NCBI RefSeq assembly: GCF_001439805.1 | Contig: NZ_JYLK01000001.1 | Coordinates: 248,001 to 312,000 of the forward strand | DNA: 64,000 bases | Reading direction: 5' to 3' | Source of the DNA: Pseudomonas trivialis | Lineage (GTDB): Bacteria; Pseudomonadota; Gammaproteobacteria; Pseudomonadales; Pseudomonadaceae | Shown here: positions 24,723 to 34,200 of the stretch, one piece after another | How positions within the stretch are numbered: the first letter of the stretch is position 1 | Layout of the letters: each line of letters starts with the position of its first letter | The notes under the pieces: model-generated | Databases searched by the model: none | What the model was told of the DNA's origin: nothing | What the model saw: the letters and a program-made list of their open reading frames with translations, nothing else | Translations under genes and position numbers: made by a program

Positions 24723-25229
24723 TTACTGATCCCCTGCAGGCTTGGGCGCGCTGGCAAGTGCCTGGAGCAGTGCCGGGTCCTTGATCGCCTTCATGATGAT
24801 TTCTTCAGCGCCGGTCTTGCCGTCCATGTAGGTCAGCAGGTTGGCCAGTTGGGTGCGCGCTTCGAGCAGTTGGTTCAGCGAGTCGACCTTGCGCGCCACG
24901 GCGGCGGGGCTGAAGTCGTCCATGCTTTCGAAGGTGATGTCCAGGCTCAGGTTGCCTTCGCCGGTCAGTTCGTTGGGCACATGGAACGCCACGCGCGGCT
25001 GCATGGCCTTGAGGCGCGAGTCGAAGTTGTCGACGTCCACTTCAAGGAACTTGCGGTCGGCGACCGCCGCCAGAGGCTCGGCAGGCTTGCCGGCGAGGTC
25101 GGCCATCACGCCCATCACGAAGGGCAGCTGGACCTTTTTCTCGGCGCCGTAAAGCTCGACGTCGTACTCGATCTGCACCCGGGGCGCGCGGTTGCGCGCG
25201 ATGAACTTCTGAGAACTTTGCTTCGCCAC
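24723..25229 (-). CDS. tssB: T6SS contractile sheath small subunit TssB (VipA)
   Basis: TssB pairs with TssC in the sheath and carries the N-terminal helix recognised by ClpV. The 168-residue protein starts MAKQSSQKFIARNRAPRVQI and contains VMGVMADLAGKP, FLEVDVDNFDSRL and a C-terminal helical segment LLTYMDGKTGAEE. It lies between tssA and tssC in the same operon. Confidence 0.97.
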   Translation of the reverse strand: MAKQSSQKFIARNRAPRVQIEYDVELYGAEKKVQLPFVMGVMADLAGKPAEPLAAVADRKFLEVDVDNFDSRLKAMQPRVAFHVPNELTGEGNLSLDITFESMDDFSPAAVARKVDSLNQLLEARTQLANLLTYMDGKTGAEEIIMKAIKDPALLQALASAPKPAGDQ

Positions 25230-25283
25230 GTTGCTGCTCCTGGTCGCTTGAGCGACGGTGTTGTTACTGCTCAGTCAAGCGGC

Positions 25284-26303
25284 TTACTCGCCGTCCGGGC
25301 CGCGCAGGTTTTCAAATTGGGACATGCCGTCGGGAATCAGATTGCGCACGATGGCCGCGAAATCGGCATGCACCAGATTCTTTGCGCGATTCAACAGCAC
25401 CGGCAGCGGGCTCGAAGGCTCGTGCCGGGTGTAATACGCAAGGATCTTGTCGAGGCTGCGCAGCACGTCATCGCGGCTGGCGATATCGCCAGCCGGAAGC
25501 GGTGCGGCCGGGGCTGCGGCGAAGTCGGCCGAGGGGGCACTGTCGTCACTGACGGCCTCGGGTTCGCGGCTGCTGTCGGTGCCGGGCACCGCTTGATTGA
25601 GCAGGTGCAACGCCTGTTTGAGCGGCTGCTTCAAGGCGCCAAGGTCCACGCCCTGGGCGGAACCGACCCGATCGTTGACCTGTTGTTCGATGGCTTCGCA
25701 GGCGGCACGCGCCGCGCTGAGGGCGTCGCGGGTGGCTTGCAGCTGGTCGGGATCGCTGTCGAGGAACGCAGCGTTGAGTTGCTGCGCGCCGAGTTGCTCA
25801 TCGGGGAAGCTCAGCAGGCCGCCGGCGTTGAGCGCGGCGCGCAGGGTCACCGGGCCGAAGGTGCGCGAGCGCGTGAGGATGCTTTCGCGCAGCAGGCGGA
25901 CGGTGGTGTCGCTGGCCAGGCCGGAGAGGGCGTTGATGCGCACGGTCGGGTCGTTGTCGTCGTCGGCATCCAGGCGCGGATGCAGCTCGGCCCAGTATTG
26001 GCGCAGCAGCGCATCGATCAGCGTGAGGACGTCGGCCAGCCCCGCGACACCCTGGAGGGCGAGGGCGCTTTGCAGCAGAAAGTGGGTGATGCGCAGGTCT
26101 TTGCTGCGCTGCAGCAAGTCGAGACTTTGCTGCTGGATGCTGCGCCATTCCGGGGGTTCGGCGGGCAGGATGGAGTCGCCCATGCTGCGCTCGGGCTGGC
26201 CCTTGGCATCACGTTCCAGTTGGAGAAATTGCGCGTCATATTCCATGTCTTCGCCACACGGCGAGTTCGCGGAAACGGCGGTGAGCAGCAACGGCACATC
26301 CAC
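25284..26303 (-). CDS. tssA: T6SS assembly protein TssA (ImpA N-domain)
   Basis: TssA organises baseplate and sheath assembly. The 339-residue protein has an ImpA-type N domain at its start (PLLLTAVSANSPCGEDMEYD) and a C-terminal region (IASRDDVLRSLDKILAYYTRHEPSSPLPVLL) typical of short H1-type TssA. I chose GTG 26303 because a gggag ribosome site lies 10 bp upstream and family similarity begins there; the ATG at 26348 would add 15 unrelated residues. It is the first gene of the leftward operon and is divergent from fha. Confidence 0.93.
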   Translation of the reverse strand: MDVPLLLTAVSANSPCGEDMEYDAQFLQLERDAKGQPERSMGDSILPAEPPEWRSIQQQSLDLLQRSKDLRITHFLLQSALALQGVAGLADVLTLIDALLRQYWAELHPRLDADDDNDPTVRINALSGLASDTTVRLLRESILTRSRTFGPVTLRAALNAGGLLSFPDEQLGAQQLNAAFLDSDPDQLQATRDALSAARAACEAIEQQVNDRVGSAQGVDLGALKQPLKQALHLLNQAVPGTDSSREPEAVSDDSAPSADFAAAPAAPLPAGDIASRDDVLRSLDKILAYYTRHEPSSPLPVLLNRAKNLVHADFAAIVRNLIPDGMSQFENLRGPDGE

Positions 26304-26408
26304 TGAAATTGATCTCCCTATCAGCCCGCTGGAAGGCGAGCAATGCATGCATTAGTTGCGCGAGGAACTTTGCATGGTTTCTTTGTCATATAAATTGAAT
26401 GCCACTAA

Positions 26409-26567
26409 TGTGACATCACGTCTATGCAAGAAGTTGTGCATTTTTGGTGTAGTAGTTATGCCTTGTCAAGGTAAGCTATTCGCCCTCTGTGACAGATGTG
26501 CGGTGCTTAACAACTTGTGCGACTGGCGGGTCGAGTGAAGCACCCGCGCAGGATTTTTGTCACAGAG
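26409..26567. promoter_or_regulatory. Three TGTGACA motifs, two forming a 10-bp inverted repeat
   Basis: TGTGACA occurs at 26409-26415 and 26488-26494 on the plus strand and as TGTCACA at 26558-26564. The last two extend to an exact 10-bp inverted repeat (ctctgtgaca at 26485-26494, tgtcacagag at 26558-26567), and the first lies in gtgacatcac. TGTGA is the half-site of CRP/Vfr-type regulators, but no full TGTGA-N6-TCACA site is present. Confidence 0.4.
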
Positions 26568-26684
26568 CCCGGTTAAGATCAGCGATCATGCTGACAAAAG
26601 CAGGTTTCGAAGGTCGATTGCGCGACCTGAAGGGGAATCTCGGGAAACGCTGTCCCGGGAGCCGACTGCGCGGCGAAGTATCAG

Positions 26685-26692
26685 CAAGGAGG
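26685..26692 (+). promoter_or_regulatory. Possible RsmA/CsrA site over the fha ribosome-binding site
   Basis: CAAGGAGG, 4 bp before the fha ATG, is both the Shine-Dalgarno sequence and a match to the RsmA/CsrA core CANGGANG. In P. aeruginosa RsmA represses H1-T6SS translation, and fha1 is one of its targets. A short hairpin with a second GGA lies about 25-40 bp upstream. Confidence 0.5.
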
Positions 26693-26696
26693 CAAG

Positions 26697-27998
26697 ATGT
26701 CGCTGTGTTTGACTATCACTAGTTATCACAAGATCACCCCTGGGCAATGCCCCGAAAAGTCCATTAATCAGGGCTCGATGGCGATCGGCCGCAGTTCGGA
26801 AAACGACTGGGTATTGCCTGATCCAGAGCGCCTGGTCTCTTCACAACATTGCATTATTCAGTACAAGGACGGCCGTTATTATTTAACCGATAACAGCACC
26901 AATGGCGTGGAGTTGGTTAACGCCGGCATTCGTATGCGGCGGGGGAGCAGCGAGCCGTTACAGGACGGTGAGTTGATCCGTATTGGTGATTACGAAATCC
27001 GGGCGCGTATCGATTTCAATGTGCAAGCCATTGAAAGCGAAGCCTTTGCCGGTGACTCGCCGAACAGCTTCGAGGCGCTGATGGGCGCCGTTGCGAACAC
27101 GCCCAAGGCCACGCCGGCGATTGCCCCGCAGTTCCAGGGCGCCTCGTCAATGGACACTCTGCCGGACCTGTTCGACTTTCTTGCCCCCGCCGCCGTGCCG
27201 CCGCCGACCGTGGCCGATCATGTGCCGTCCGAGCAACACGATTTCCGCCCACCCGCGCCCGTCGTCGCGCCGCTTGTCGAAACGCCTGGAGCGTCGGCTG
27301 CGGTGATTCCCGAAGACTGGGACCTGCTCGGCGACGCGCCGCCCCCCGCCCCCATTATCGCTGCGCCACCTGTGGTCGAGCCTGTGCTCCCCGTGGCCGA
27401 AACTCCGCACCAGCCCGATCTTTTGCAAGCCTTCCTGCGCGGTGCCGGCCTCGACCAGTTGCGCCTGGACAAAGACGACGCCATCGCCCAGATGGAGAGC
27501 ATCGGCCGCAGCTACCGGCTGATGGTCGAAGGCCTGATTGACGTGTTGCGTGCCCGCACCAGCCTCAAGGGCGAGTTCCGCATGCAGCAGACCATGATCC
27601 AGCCCGCCGAAAACAATCCGTTGAAATTCGCCCCGAATGCCGACGAAGCGTTACTGCTGTTGCTGCGTCATGGCAACCAGGCGTTCATGGCGCCGGATGT
27701 GGCCGTGCGCGAGAGTTTCGATGACCTGCGCGCGCACCAGTTGGCGGTGATGGCCGGCGTGGAAGCGGCGATCAAGCATTTGCTGGCGCGTTTTGAGCCG
27801 GCGCAACTGGAAGCGCGCATGGGCAAGCCCGGCGGGCTGTCGAGTCTTTTCAATGGTTCGCGTCAGGCCCAGTACTGGCAGCAGTTTACCGAGCTCTACA
27901 GCAATATTTCCCGCGAGGCCCAGGAAGATTTCCAGGACCTGTTCGGCCGCGAGTTCAGCCGGGCCTACGAGGAGCACAGTGCACGACAGCGTCGCTGA
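26697..27998 (+). CDS. fha: T6SS FHA-domain protein Fha (TagH)
   Basis: Fha is the phosphothreonine-binding scaffold whose phosphorylation by PpkA licenses assembly of H1-type systems. The 433-residue protein has an N-terminal FHA domain (about residues 1-105, with SMAIGRSSENDWVL, SSQHCIIQY and STNGVEL), a long Pro/Ala-rich linker (about 120-235), and the TagH C-terminal domain (about 240-430, with LQAFLRGAGLDQL and AIKHLLARFEPAQLE). It is the first gene of the rightward operon and has a strong aaggagg ribosome site that may be an RsmA target. Confidence 0.94.
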   Translation: MSLCLTITSYHKITPGQCPEKSINQGSMAIGRSSENDWVLPDPERLVSSQHCIIQYKDGRYYLTDNSTNGVELVNAGIRMRRGSSEPLQDGELIRIGDYEIRARIDFNVQAIESEAFAGDSPNSFEALMGAVANTPKATPAIAPQFQGASSMDTLPDLFDFLAPAAVPPPTVADHVPSEQHDFRPPAPVVAPLVETPGASAAVIPEDWDLLGDAPPPAPIIAAPPVVEPVLPVAETPHQPDLLQAFLRGAGLDQLRLDKDDAIAQMESIGRSYRLMVEGLIDVLRARTSLKGEFRMQQTMIQPAENNPLKFAPNADEALLLLLRHGNQAFMAPDVAVRESFDDLRAHQLAVMAGVEAAIKHLLARFEPAQLEARMGKPGGLSSLFNGSRQAQYWQQFTELYSNISREAQEDFQDLFGREFSRAYEEHSARQRR

Positions 27999-28053
27999 CC
28001 CCGACGCGACCCAGGATTCAACGGATAGCCAAGTACGTCATTGAGGACACAGG

Positions 28054-28563
28054 ATGATTTTCAGGTTTTTACTCGCAGCCGCCACCGCGCTGCTGTTGAC
28101 GGCGTGTGCGAAGGATGCGGCCAGGCCCGAAAGCGCGGCTGACGCCGACGCGAACAGCTCCGCCATCACGCTGCATTTTCACGCCATTGCCGGACTCAAC
28201 CCCGGCGCCAATGGCCAGGCCGCGCCGGTACGGGTGCGCATTTTCGAACTGAAAAACGCCGCCACCTTCGCCCGCTCAGACTACTTCGCCCTGGCCGACC
28301 GCGCGCAGTCCACCCTCGGCCTCGACCTGCTGGACCAGGACGAAGTGATGGTGCAGCCCGGCCAGCAACTGAGCATCCGGCGCCACCTCGACCCCGCCAC
28401 GCGCCAGGTTGGCCTGCTGGTGGGCTATCGCGAACTGGATCGCGCGCAATGGCGCACGGTGATCAACGTGCCGCCGCGCCAGAACACCGAACACCAGATC
28501 AGCCTCGATGTGCGCGCCGTGCGCGCCGACGTCGTGGCTCCCCCCTCCAGCCCTGCCCAATAA
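28054..28563 (+). CDS. tssJ: T6SS outer-membrane lipoprotein TssJ
   Basis: TssJ anchors the TssJLM membrane complex to the outer membrane. The 169-residue precursor has a lipoprotein signal with lipobox LLTAC (Cys18), followed by a beta-sandwich domain with ITLHFHAIAGLNPGANGQAAPVRV in two parts and the DEVMVQPGQQLSI segment. Size and position between fha and tssK match other H1-type clusters. It starts 55 bp after the fha stop. Confidence 0.93.
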   Translation: MIFRFLLAAATALLLTACAKDAARPESAADADANSSAITLHFHAIAGLNPGANGQAAPVRVRIFELKNAATFARSDYFALADRAQSTLGLDLLDQDEVMVQPGQQLSIRRHLDPATRQVGLLVGYRELDRAQWRTVINVPPRQNTEHQISLDVRAVRADVVAPPSSPAQ

Positions 28564-28581
28564 GAAATCATCGGAGCTCCC

Positions 28582-29916
28582 ATGTCCTGGAACAATCGCG
28601 TGGTCTGGTCGGAAGGCATGTTCATCGGAACGCAGCACTTCCAGCAGCATGACCGTTACCTCGAGAACCTGATTGATGCTCGCAGCCGCCCGCTGTCTGC
28701 CGGCGCCTGGGGCTTTTCCGAGCTGCTGATCGACCAGGGCTTGCTGGCCCAGGGCAAGCTGGCGATTGTCTCGGCGCGTGGTCTGTTGCCCGATGGCACG
28801 CCGTTCAATATTCCTCAGGATGACTTGGCGCCCAGCCCGCTGAACATCGACGACAACCTGCGCGACGGCCTGGTGTACCTGGCCTTGCCGCTCAAGCGTG
28901 CCGGTGCGCGGGACACGGTGGAGGCCGGCGAGGCGCTGGAAGCAGCGCGTTACGTGAGCCAGGTGCGCGAAGTGCGCGACGATAACGCACCGTTCGAAAA
29001 CCGCGCGCCCGTGGCCGTGGGCGCGCGTGCCTTGCGCCTGCTCACCGCCGAGGATGGCATCAGCGACTACGCCGCCGTGGGCCTGGTGCGCATCAAGGAA
29101 AAACGCGCCGACCGTGCCCTGGTGCTCGACGACACCTACATCCCGCCAGTGCTGGATGTGGCCGCGAGCAAACCGCTGAGCGCGTTTCGCAGTGAATTGC
29201 TCGGCCTGCTGCACCAGCGCGGCGAAGCCCTGGCTGGACGCGTGGTGGCTTCGGGCGCTGGCGGCGCCTCGGAGATTGCCGATTTCATGCTGCTGCAACT
29301 GGTCAACCGTGCGCAGCCGCTGATCCAGCACCTGACCCAACTGAGCCCGCTGCACCCGGAGCGGTTCTTCAGCGAACTGGTGAGTCTGGCCGGTGAGTTC
29401 TCCACCTTTGCCACCTCGGGTCGACGCCCCCAGGAATACCCGCACTACCAGCACGACGACCTGGCCCTGAGCTTCGCCCCGGTAATGGCGGCGCTGCGAG
29501 AAGCGCTGTCGATGCTGATCGACAGCAAGGCCACACCGATCCCGATTGTCGAGAAAGCCTACGGCGTGCACGTGGCCATGCTGGCGGACAAGACCCTGCT
29601 CGACAGCGCCAGTTTCATCCTCGTGGTGCGTGCCGATGTACCCGGCGAAACCCTGCGCGCGCGCTTCGGCCAGCAGAGCAAGGTCGGTTCGGTGGAGCAC
29701 ATCCGCGACCTGGTCAACCTGCAACTGCCGGGTATCGGCCTGCTGCCCTTGCCGGTGGCGCCGCGCCAACTGCCGTACCACGCAGGCTCCACCTACTACG
29801 AGCTGGACCGTGGCAGCGAACACTGGCAGCAACTGGGTAATTCCGGTGGGTTCGCCTTCCATATCGCCGGGCAGTTCCCGGGCTTGAACCTGGCCTTCTG
29901 GGCGATTCGAGGATAA
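28582..29916 (+). CDS. tssK: T6SS baseplate-membrane linker TssK
   Basis: TssK is a phage-receptor-binding-like trimer that couples the baseplate to the TssL/TssM cytoplasmic domains. The 444-residue protein has the invariant start NRVVWSEGMFIGTQHFQQHDRY and conserved LSPLHPERFFSELVSLAGEFSTF in the middle. It follows tssJ by 18 bp and precedes tssL by 6 bp, as part of the rightward operon. Confidence 0.96.
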   Translation: MSWNNRVVWSEGMFIGTQHFQQHDRYLENLIDARSRPLSAGAWGFSELLIDQGLLAQGKLAIVSARGLLPDGTPFNIPQDDLAPSPLNIDDNLRDGLVYLALPLKRAGARDTVEAGEALEAARYVSQVREVRDDNAPFENRAPVAVGARALRLLTAEDGISDYAAVGLVRIKEKRADRALVLDDTYIPPVLDVAASKPLSAFRSELLGLLHQRGEALAGRVVASGAGGASEIADFMLLQLVNRAQPLIQHLTQLSPLHPERFFSELVSLAGEFSTFATSGRRPQEYPHYQHDDLALSFAPVMAALREALSMLIDSKATPIPIVEKAYGVHVAMLADKTLLDSASFILVVRADVPGETLRARFGQQSKVGSVEHIRDLVNLQLPGIGLLPLPVAPRQLPYHAGSTYYELDRGSEHWQQLGNSGGFAFHIAGQFPGLNLAFWAIRG

Positions 29917-29922
29917 ACCGCG

Positions 29923-31212
29923 ATGCATCCCAATGACGATGACCGCACCCAGTTCATGCCGCGCCCGGGAGGCCGCGCGCCGGAACCTGCGCGTGCCGAG
30001 CCTGCCCCGTTGGCGATGCCGGCGGCGCCGATCCTCACCGGTAAAAGCCAGGGCCTCAACCCGCTGGAAAGCGCTGCCGGCCCGCTGTTGGCGCTGCTGA
30101 CGCGCCTGCGCAACACCATCGCCCACCCGGCGCCGGCCAGCCTGCGCGCGCAGTTGCTGGCCTACCTGCGCCAGTTCGAAGAGCGCGCCGAAGCCGCCGG
30201 CATCCCGCGCAACGAAGTGCTGCTGGCGCGTTACGCGCTGTGCACGGCCCTCGATGAAGCCGTGCTCAGCACGCCGTGGGGCAGCACCAGTGACTGGGGT
30301 AAACAGAGCCTGCTGATCACCGTGCACAACGAAGCCTGGGGCGGCGAAAAGGTCTTCCAGTTGCTCGACCACTGCCTGCAAAGCCCGCGGGAACGCCTGT
30401 ACCTGCTGGAGCTGTTGTACTTGTGTCTGTGTCTGGGTTTCGAAGGCCGCTACCGCGTAATGAACGACGGTCGCAGCCAGCTCGAAGCGCTGCGTGAGCG
30501 CACCGCCGCAGCGATTCGCAGTGCCCGTGGCGAGCATGAGCGCGAGCTGTCGCCGCACTGGCGCGGCGTGACCGTGGCGCGTGATCGCTTGGCGCAGTTC
30601 ATGCCGCCGTGGATCGCCGTGGCCATCGGCCTGGCGCTGCTGCTGGCGTTGCTGTTCGGCTTGCGCCTGAAGCTGGCCGCGGACGCGGAGCCGGTGTTCA
30701 AGAACATCCACGCCCTGGGCGAGATCCCGGTGCAGGCCATCGACCGTCCGGTGGCGCAGCCCAAAGTCATCGAACGGCCGCGCCTGGCGGGCTTTCTGGC
30801 CGAAGACATCAAGGCCGGTCGCGTTGCGGTGGAGGACAAGGTCGACCGCTCCGTGGTGACGATCAAGGGTGACGAGCTGTTCGCCTCGGCCAGCGCGAGC
30901 ATCGTCGACAACTACCAGCCGTTGATGCTGCGCATCGCCGATGCCATCCGCAAGGTCAAGGGTCAGGTGCGTGTTACCGGCCACAGCGACAACCGCCCGA
31001 TTGCCACGCTGCGCTTCCCGTCCAACTGGGCCTTGTCCGAGGCGCGGGCCAAGTCGGTGCTGGAGATTCTCGCCGCCAAGACCGGCCAGGCCGAGCGCTT
31101 CAGTGCCGAAGGCCGCAGCGACACCGAACCGCTGGCGACCAACGCGACCGCAGAAGGCCGTGCCCGCAATCGTCGGGTTGAAATCACTGTATTGGCGGAG
31201 GGCGTCGAGTGA
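29923..31212 (+). CDS. tssL: T6SS membrane-complex protein TssL (DotU) with OmpA-like domain
   Basis: TssL forms the inner-membrane part of the trans-envelope channel with TssM. The 429-residue protein has a cytoplasmic DotU/IcmH domain (about 45-215, with ALCTALDEAVLSTPWG and SLLITVHNEAWGGEKVFQLL in sequence), one membrane helix (about 228-246), and a fused C-terminal OmpA/MotB-type domain (about 310-425, with TGHSDNRPIATLRFPSNWAL and RARNRRVEI) that should bind peptidoglycan. Its stop overlaps the tssM GTG start by four bases (GTGA). Confidence 0.96.
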   Translation: MHPNDDDRTQFMPRPGGRAPEPARAEPAPLAMPAAPILTGKSQGLNPLESAAGPLLALLTRLRNTIAHPAPASLRAQLLAYLRQFEERAEAAGIPRNEVLLARYALCTALDEAVLSTPWGSTSDWGKQSLLITVHNEAWGGEKVFQLLDHCLQSPRERLYLLELLYLCLCLGFEGRYRVMNDGRSQLEALRERTAAAIRSARGEHERELSPHWRGVTVARDRLAQFMPPWIAVAIGLALLLALLFGLRLKLAADAEPVFKNIHALGEIPVQAIDRPVAQPKVIERPRLAGFLAEDIKAGRVAVEDKVDRSVVTIKGDELFASASASIVDNYQPLMLRIADAIRKVKGQVRVTGHSDNRPIATLRFPSNWALSEARAKSVLEILAAKTGQAERFSAEGRSDTEPLATNATAEGRARNRRVEITVLAEGVE

Positions 31213-34200
31213 AGGCGTTTTTCAGTTTCATGATTCGCTGGGTGATCCCGCTGCTGGGCCTGATCGCCCTCAGCCTGATCATCTGGTTTGTCGGGCCGTT
31301 GCTCGACGTGCTGGTGCCCGAAGGGCGGCGCTGGGCGCTGATCATCCTGGTGTTTGCGGTATGGGTCGGCTACCGCGTGTGGCGCATCATCCAGGCCCGC
31401 CGCCAGGCCGCCGAAGTGCTGCGCAGCCTCACTGCCGACACCCCGGCGGACCCCAACAGCGTGGCCACTGCCGAAGAATTGTCGACCCTGCGCCAGCGCA
31501 TGGACGAAGCCCTGGCGCTGCTGAAAAAAGCCAAGCTGGGCGGTGATGAGCGGCGCAACCTCTACGAGCTGCCGTGGTACGTGATCATCGGGCCGCCGGG
31601 GTCGGGCAAGACCACCGCGCTGGTCAATTCCGGCCTGCATTTTCCGCTGGCCGCCCAGCTTGGCGCCGGTGCGGTACGTGGGGTCGGCGGCACGCGCAAT
31701 TGCGATTGGTGGTTTACCGATCAGGCGGTACTGCTCGACACCGCCGGCCGCTACACCACCCAGGACAGCAACTCGACGGTGGACAAGGCCGCGTGGCTGG
31801 GCTTTCTCGACCTGCTGAAAAAGCAGCGCTCGCGCCGCCCCATCGACGGTGCGTTCATCGCCATCAGTCTGTCGGATTTGCTGCTCGGCAGCGACGCCGA
31901 GCGCGCCGCCCATGCCGCCGCGATCCGCCTGCGTATCCAGGAGCTGTACACCCAGCTGGGCGTGCGCTTCCCGATCTACCTGATGCTGACCAAGCTCGAC
32001 CTGGTGCCGGGCTTCATGGAGTTCTTCGACAACCTGAGCAAGGAAGATCGCGCCCAGGTATGGGGCATGACCTTTGCCCTGGACGAGGGGAAAAACAGCG
32101 ACAGCCCGCTGGCCCATCTGCAGAGCGAATTTGCCGGCCTGGAACAGCGTCTCAACGAGCGCCTGGTGGAGCGCCTGCAACAGGAACGCGACCCGGCGCG
32201 ACGCGACCTGATCTACGGCTTCCCGCAGCAGTTCGGTGCGCTGAAGGATTGCCTGCAAAGCTTCCTCGAAGGCGTGTTCAAGCCCAATGCGTTCGAAGAG
32301 CGCGTGCTGTTGCGCGGCGTTTACTTCACCAGCGGCACTCAGGAAGGCAGCCCGATCGATCGCCTGATCGGTGCGATGGCCCAGAGCATGAACCTGGACC
32401 GCCAGCATCTGGCACGCCAGAGCGGCACTGGGCGCAGTTACTTCATCGAAAAACTCTTCACCGCCGTGGCGTTTGCCGAGCGTGGACTGGTTGGCGTGAA
32501 CCCGAAGGTCGAGCGGCGGCGCAAATGGCTGGCGCGCGGCGTTCTCGCCGCCACGGTCGCGCTGGTCGTGGTGGTCAGCGCTGTGTGGTGGGTGAGTTAT
32601 CGCGCCAACCAGGCCTATATCGCCCAGGTTGACCAGAAGGTCGCGCCCCTGGGCCAGACCTTGCAAAACCTCAGCCCGGCACAGCGCGACGTGCTCGCCG
32701 TGCTGCCGCTGCTCAATGCGGTGAAGAACCTCGCGGGCGATTCGCCCAGTTGGTCCGAAGGCCTGGGGCTGTATCAGGGCGACATGCTCGAAGCCGAATC
32801 CGCCAGCGTCTACCGCAAGCTGTTGATCGCCGTGTTTGCGCCCCGTCTGGTGACGCGCATCGAAGAGCAACTGCACGGCGGCGGCAATTCGGACTTCCTG
32901 TACGAAGGCCTCAAGGCCTACCTGATGCTGGCCGACAGCGAGCATTACGACCCGGACTTTATCAAAGCGTGGATCGCGCTGGACTGGGATCGTAACCTGC
33001 CACGGGACCTGCCGGCCGATCAGCGCCAGGCGCTGACCGGGCATTTGCAGGCGCTGTTCGACCGCCATCCGCCGAATGCGCGACTGGACCCGCGCCTGAT
33101 CGACGACCTGCGTCGCCAGTTACAGCAACTGCCGGTAGCCCAGCGCGTGTATGACCGGGTCAAGCGCCAGAAATTGCCCGACGGCATCCCGGACTTTCGC
33201 CTCAATGAGGCGGCCGGGCGGGATGCCGCGCTGGTGTTCAGCCGCAAGAGCGGCAAGCCGTTGGGCGAGCCATTGAGCGGGTTTTTTACCGCCAAGGGGT
33301 ATCGCCAGGCGTTCCTGCTGAGCAGCCTCAACCAGACCGGCACCCTGGCGGAAGAGCAATGGGTGCTGGGCAATGAACCGGCCGATCAACAGAACGTGGT
33401 GAGCCTGGCCGCCGACGTGCGCCGCTTGTACTTCCAGGATTACCAGCGTCAATGGGACGCATTGCTCGCGGACATCGACTTCGTGCCCATCACCAGCGTG
33501 GCCCAGGCGGCCGATGTGCTGCGGGTGATCTCCGGGCCGACGTCGCCGCTGAAAAAACTGCTGGTGGCGGTGGCCAGGGAAACCGATCTGCAAGCCGAAG
33601 AGCGTCAACTGGTGGCCAAGGGCGTGCCGGTGGAAGGCGGCGTCGACAAGCTCAAGGAGCGGCTGGGCAGCCTGCTCGGCCAGGAACAACCCACTGCCAA
33701 TGCCCCGGTGGCGGCGGATGATCCGGTAACCGCGCATTTTGCTGAACTCAACAGCATCGTCAGCAAGAACGAAGGCGAACCCGCTGCCATCGACGGCCTG
33801 CTCGCGGACATGAACGCGCTGTATGTGCAGGTCAGTGCGATGGTCGGCGCCAGCGGCGATGCGCTGCTGGGCGAAGCGAAGAACCAGGCGGCTGCTGCGG
33901 CCACGCGGGTCAGCCTGAATGCCGAACGTCAGCCGCCGCTGGTGCAGGGCATGGTCAAGTCGGTGGTCAATTCCACCACCAACAGCATGATGGGTGGGGT
34001 GCGTAATCAACTGAACGCGGCCTGGGTCAGCGAGGTGGTCAATGTGTACCGCCAGTCGTTGGCCGGGCGCTATCCGATGTCACCGGGCAGCGCGCGCGAC
34101 GCGACCCTGGATGACTTCGGCCAGTTCTTTGGCGTGGGCGGGGTGATGGACAACTACTTTCGCAAGTACCTGCAGCCTTACGTGGACACGTCGAGCCAGA

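Larger units (their letters stand above)
26304..26696. promoter_or_regulatory. Divergent T6SS promoter region (tssA and fha)
   Basis: No gene is supported in this 393-bp gap; the open frames at 26356-26538 and 26489-26722 lack protein-like composition. The left half is distinctly A/T-rich compared with the flanking genes. It must hold the promoters of both T6SS operons, but I see no convincing -35/-10 or -24/-12 pair. The gap contains three TGTGACA words, a small hairpin (cgggaaacgctgtcccg) near 26641, and the fha ribosome site. Confidence 0.75.

Noticed and set aside
26380..26460. Sigma-54 promoter for the T6SS operons
   Set aside because: Candidate TGG...GC elements have wrong spacing (12 rather than 10 bases) or lack the -12 GC.
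26356..26722. Two small plus-strand ORFs in the tssA-fha gap
   Set aside because: They lack ribosome sites and protein-like composition; the second overlaps the fha start in another frame. The gap is better read as a divergent promoter.
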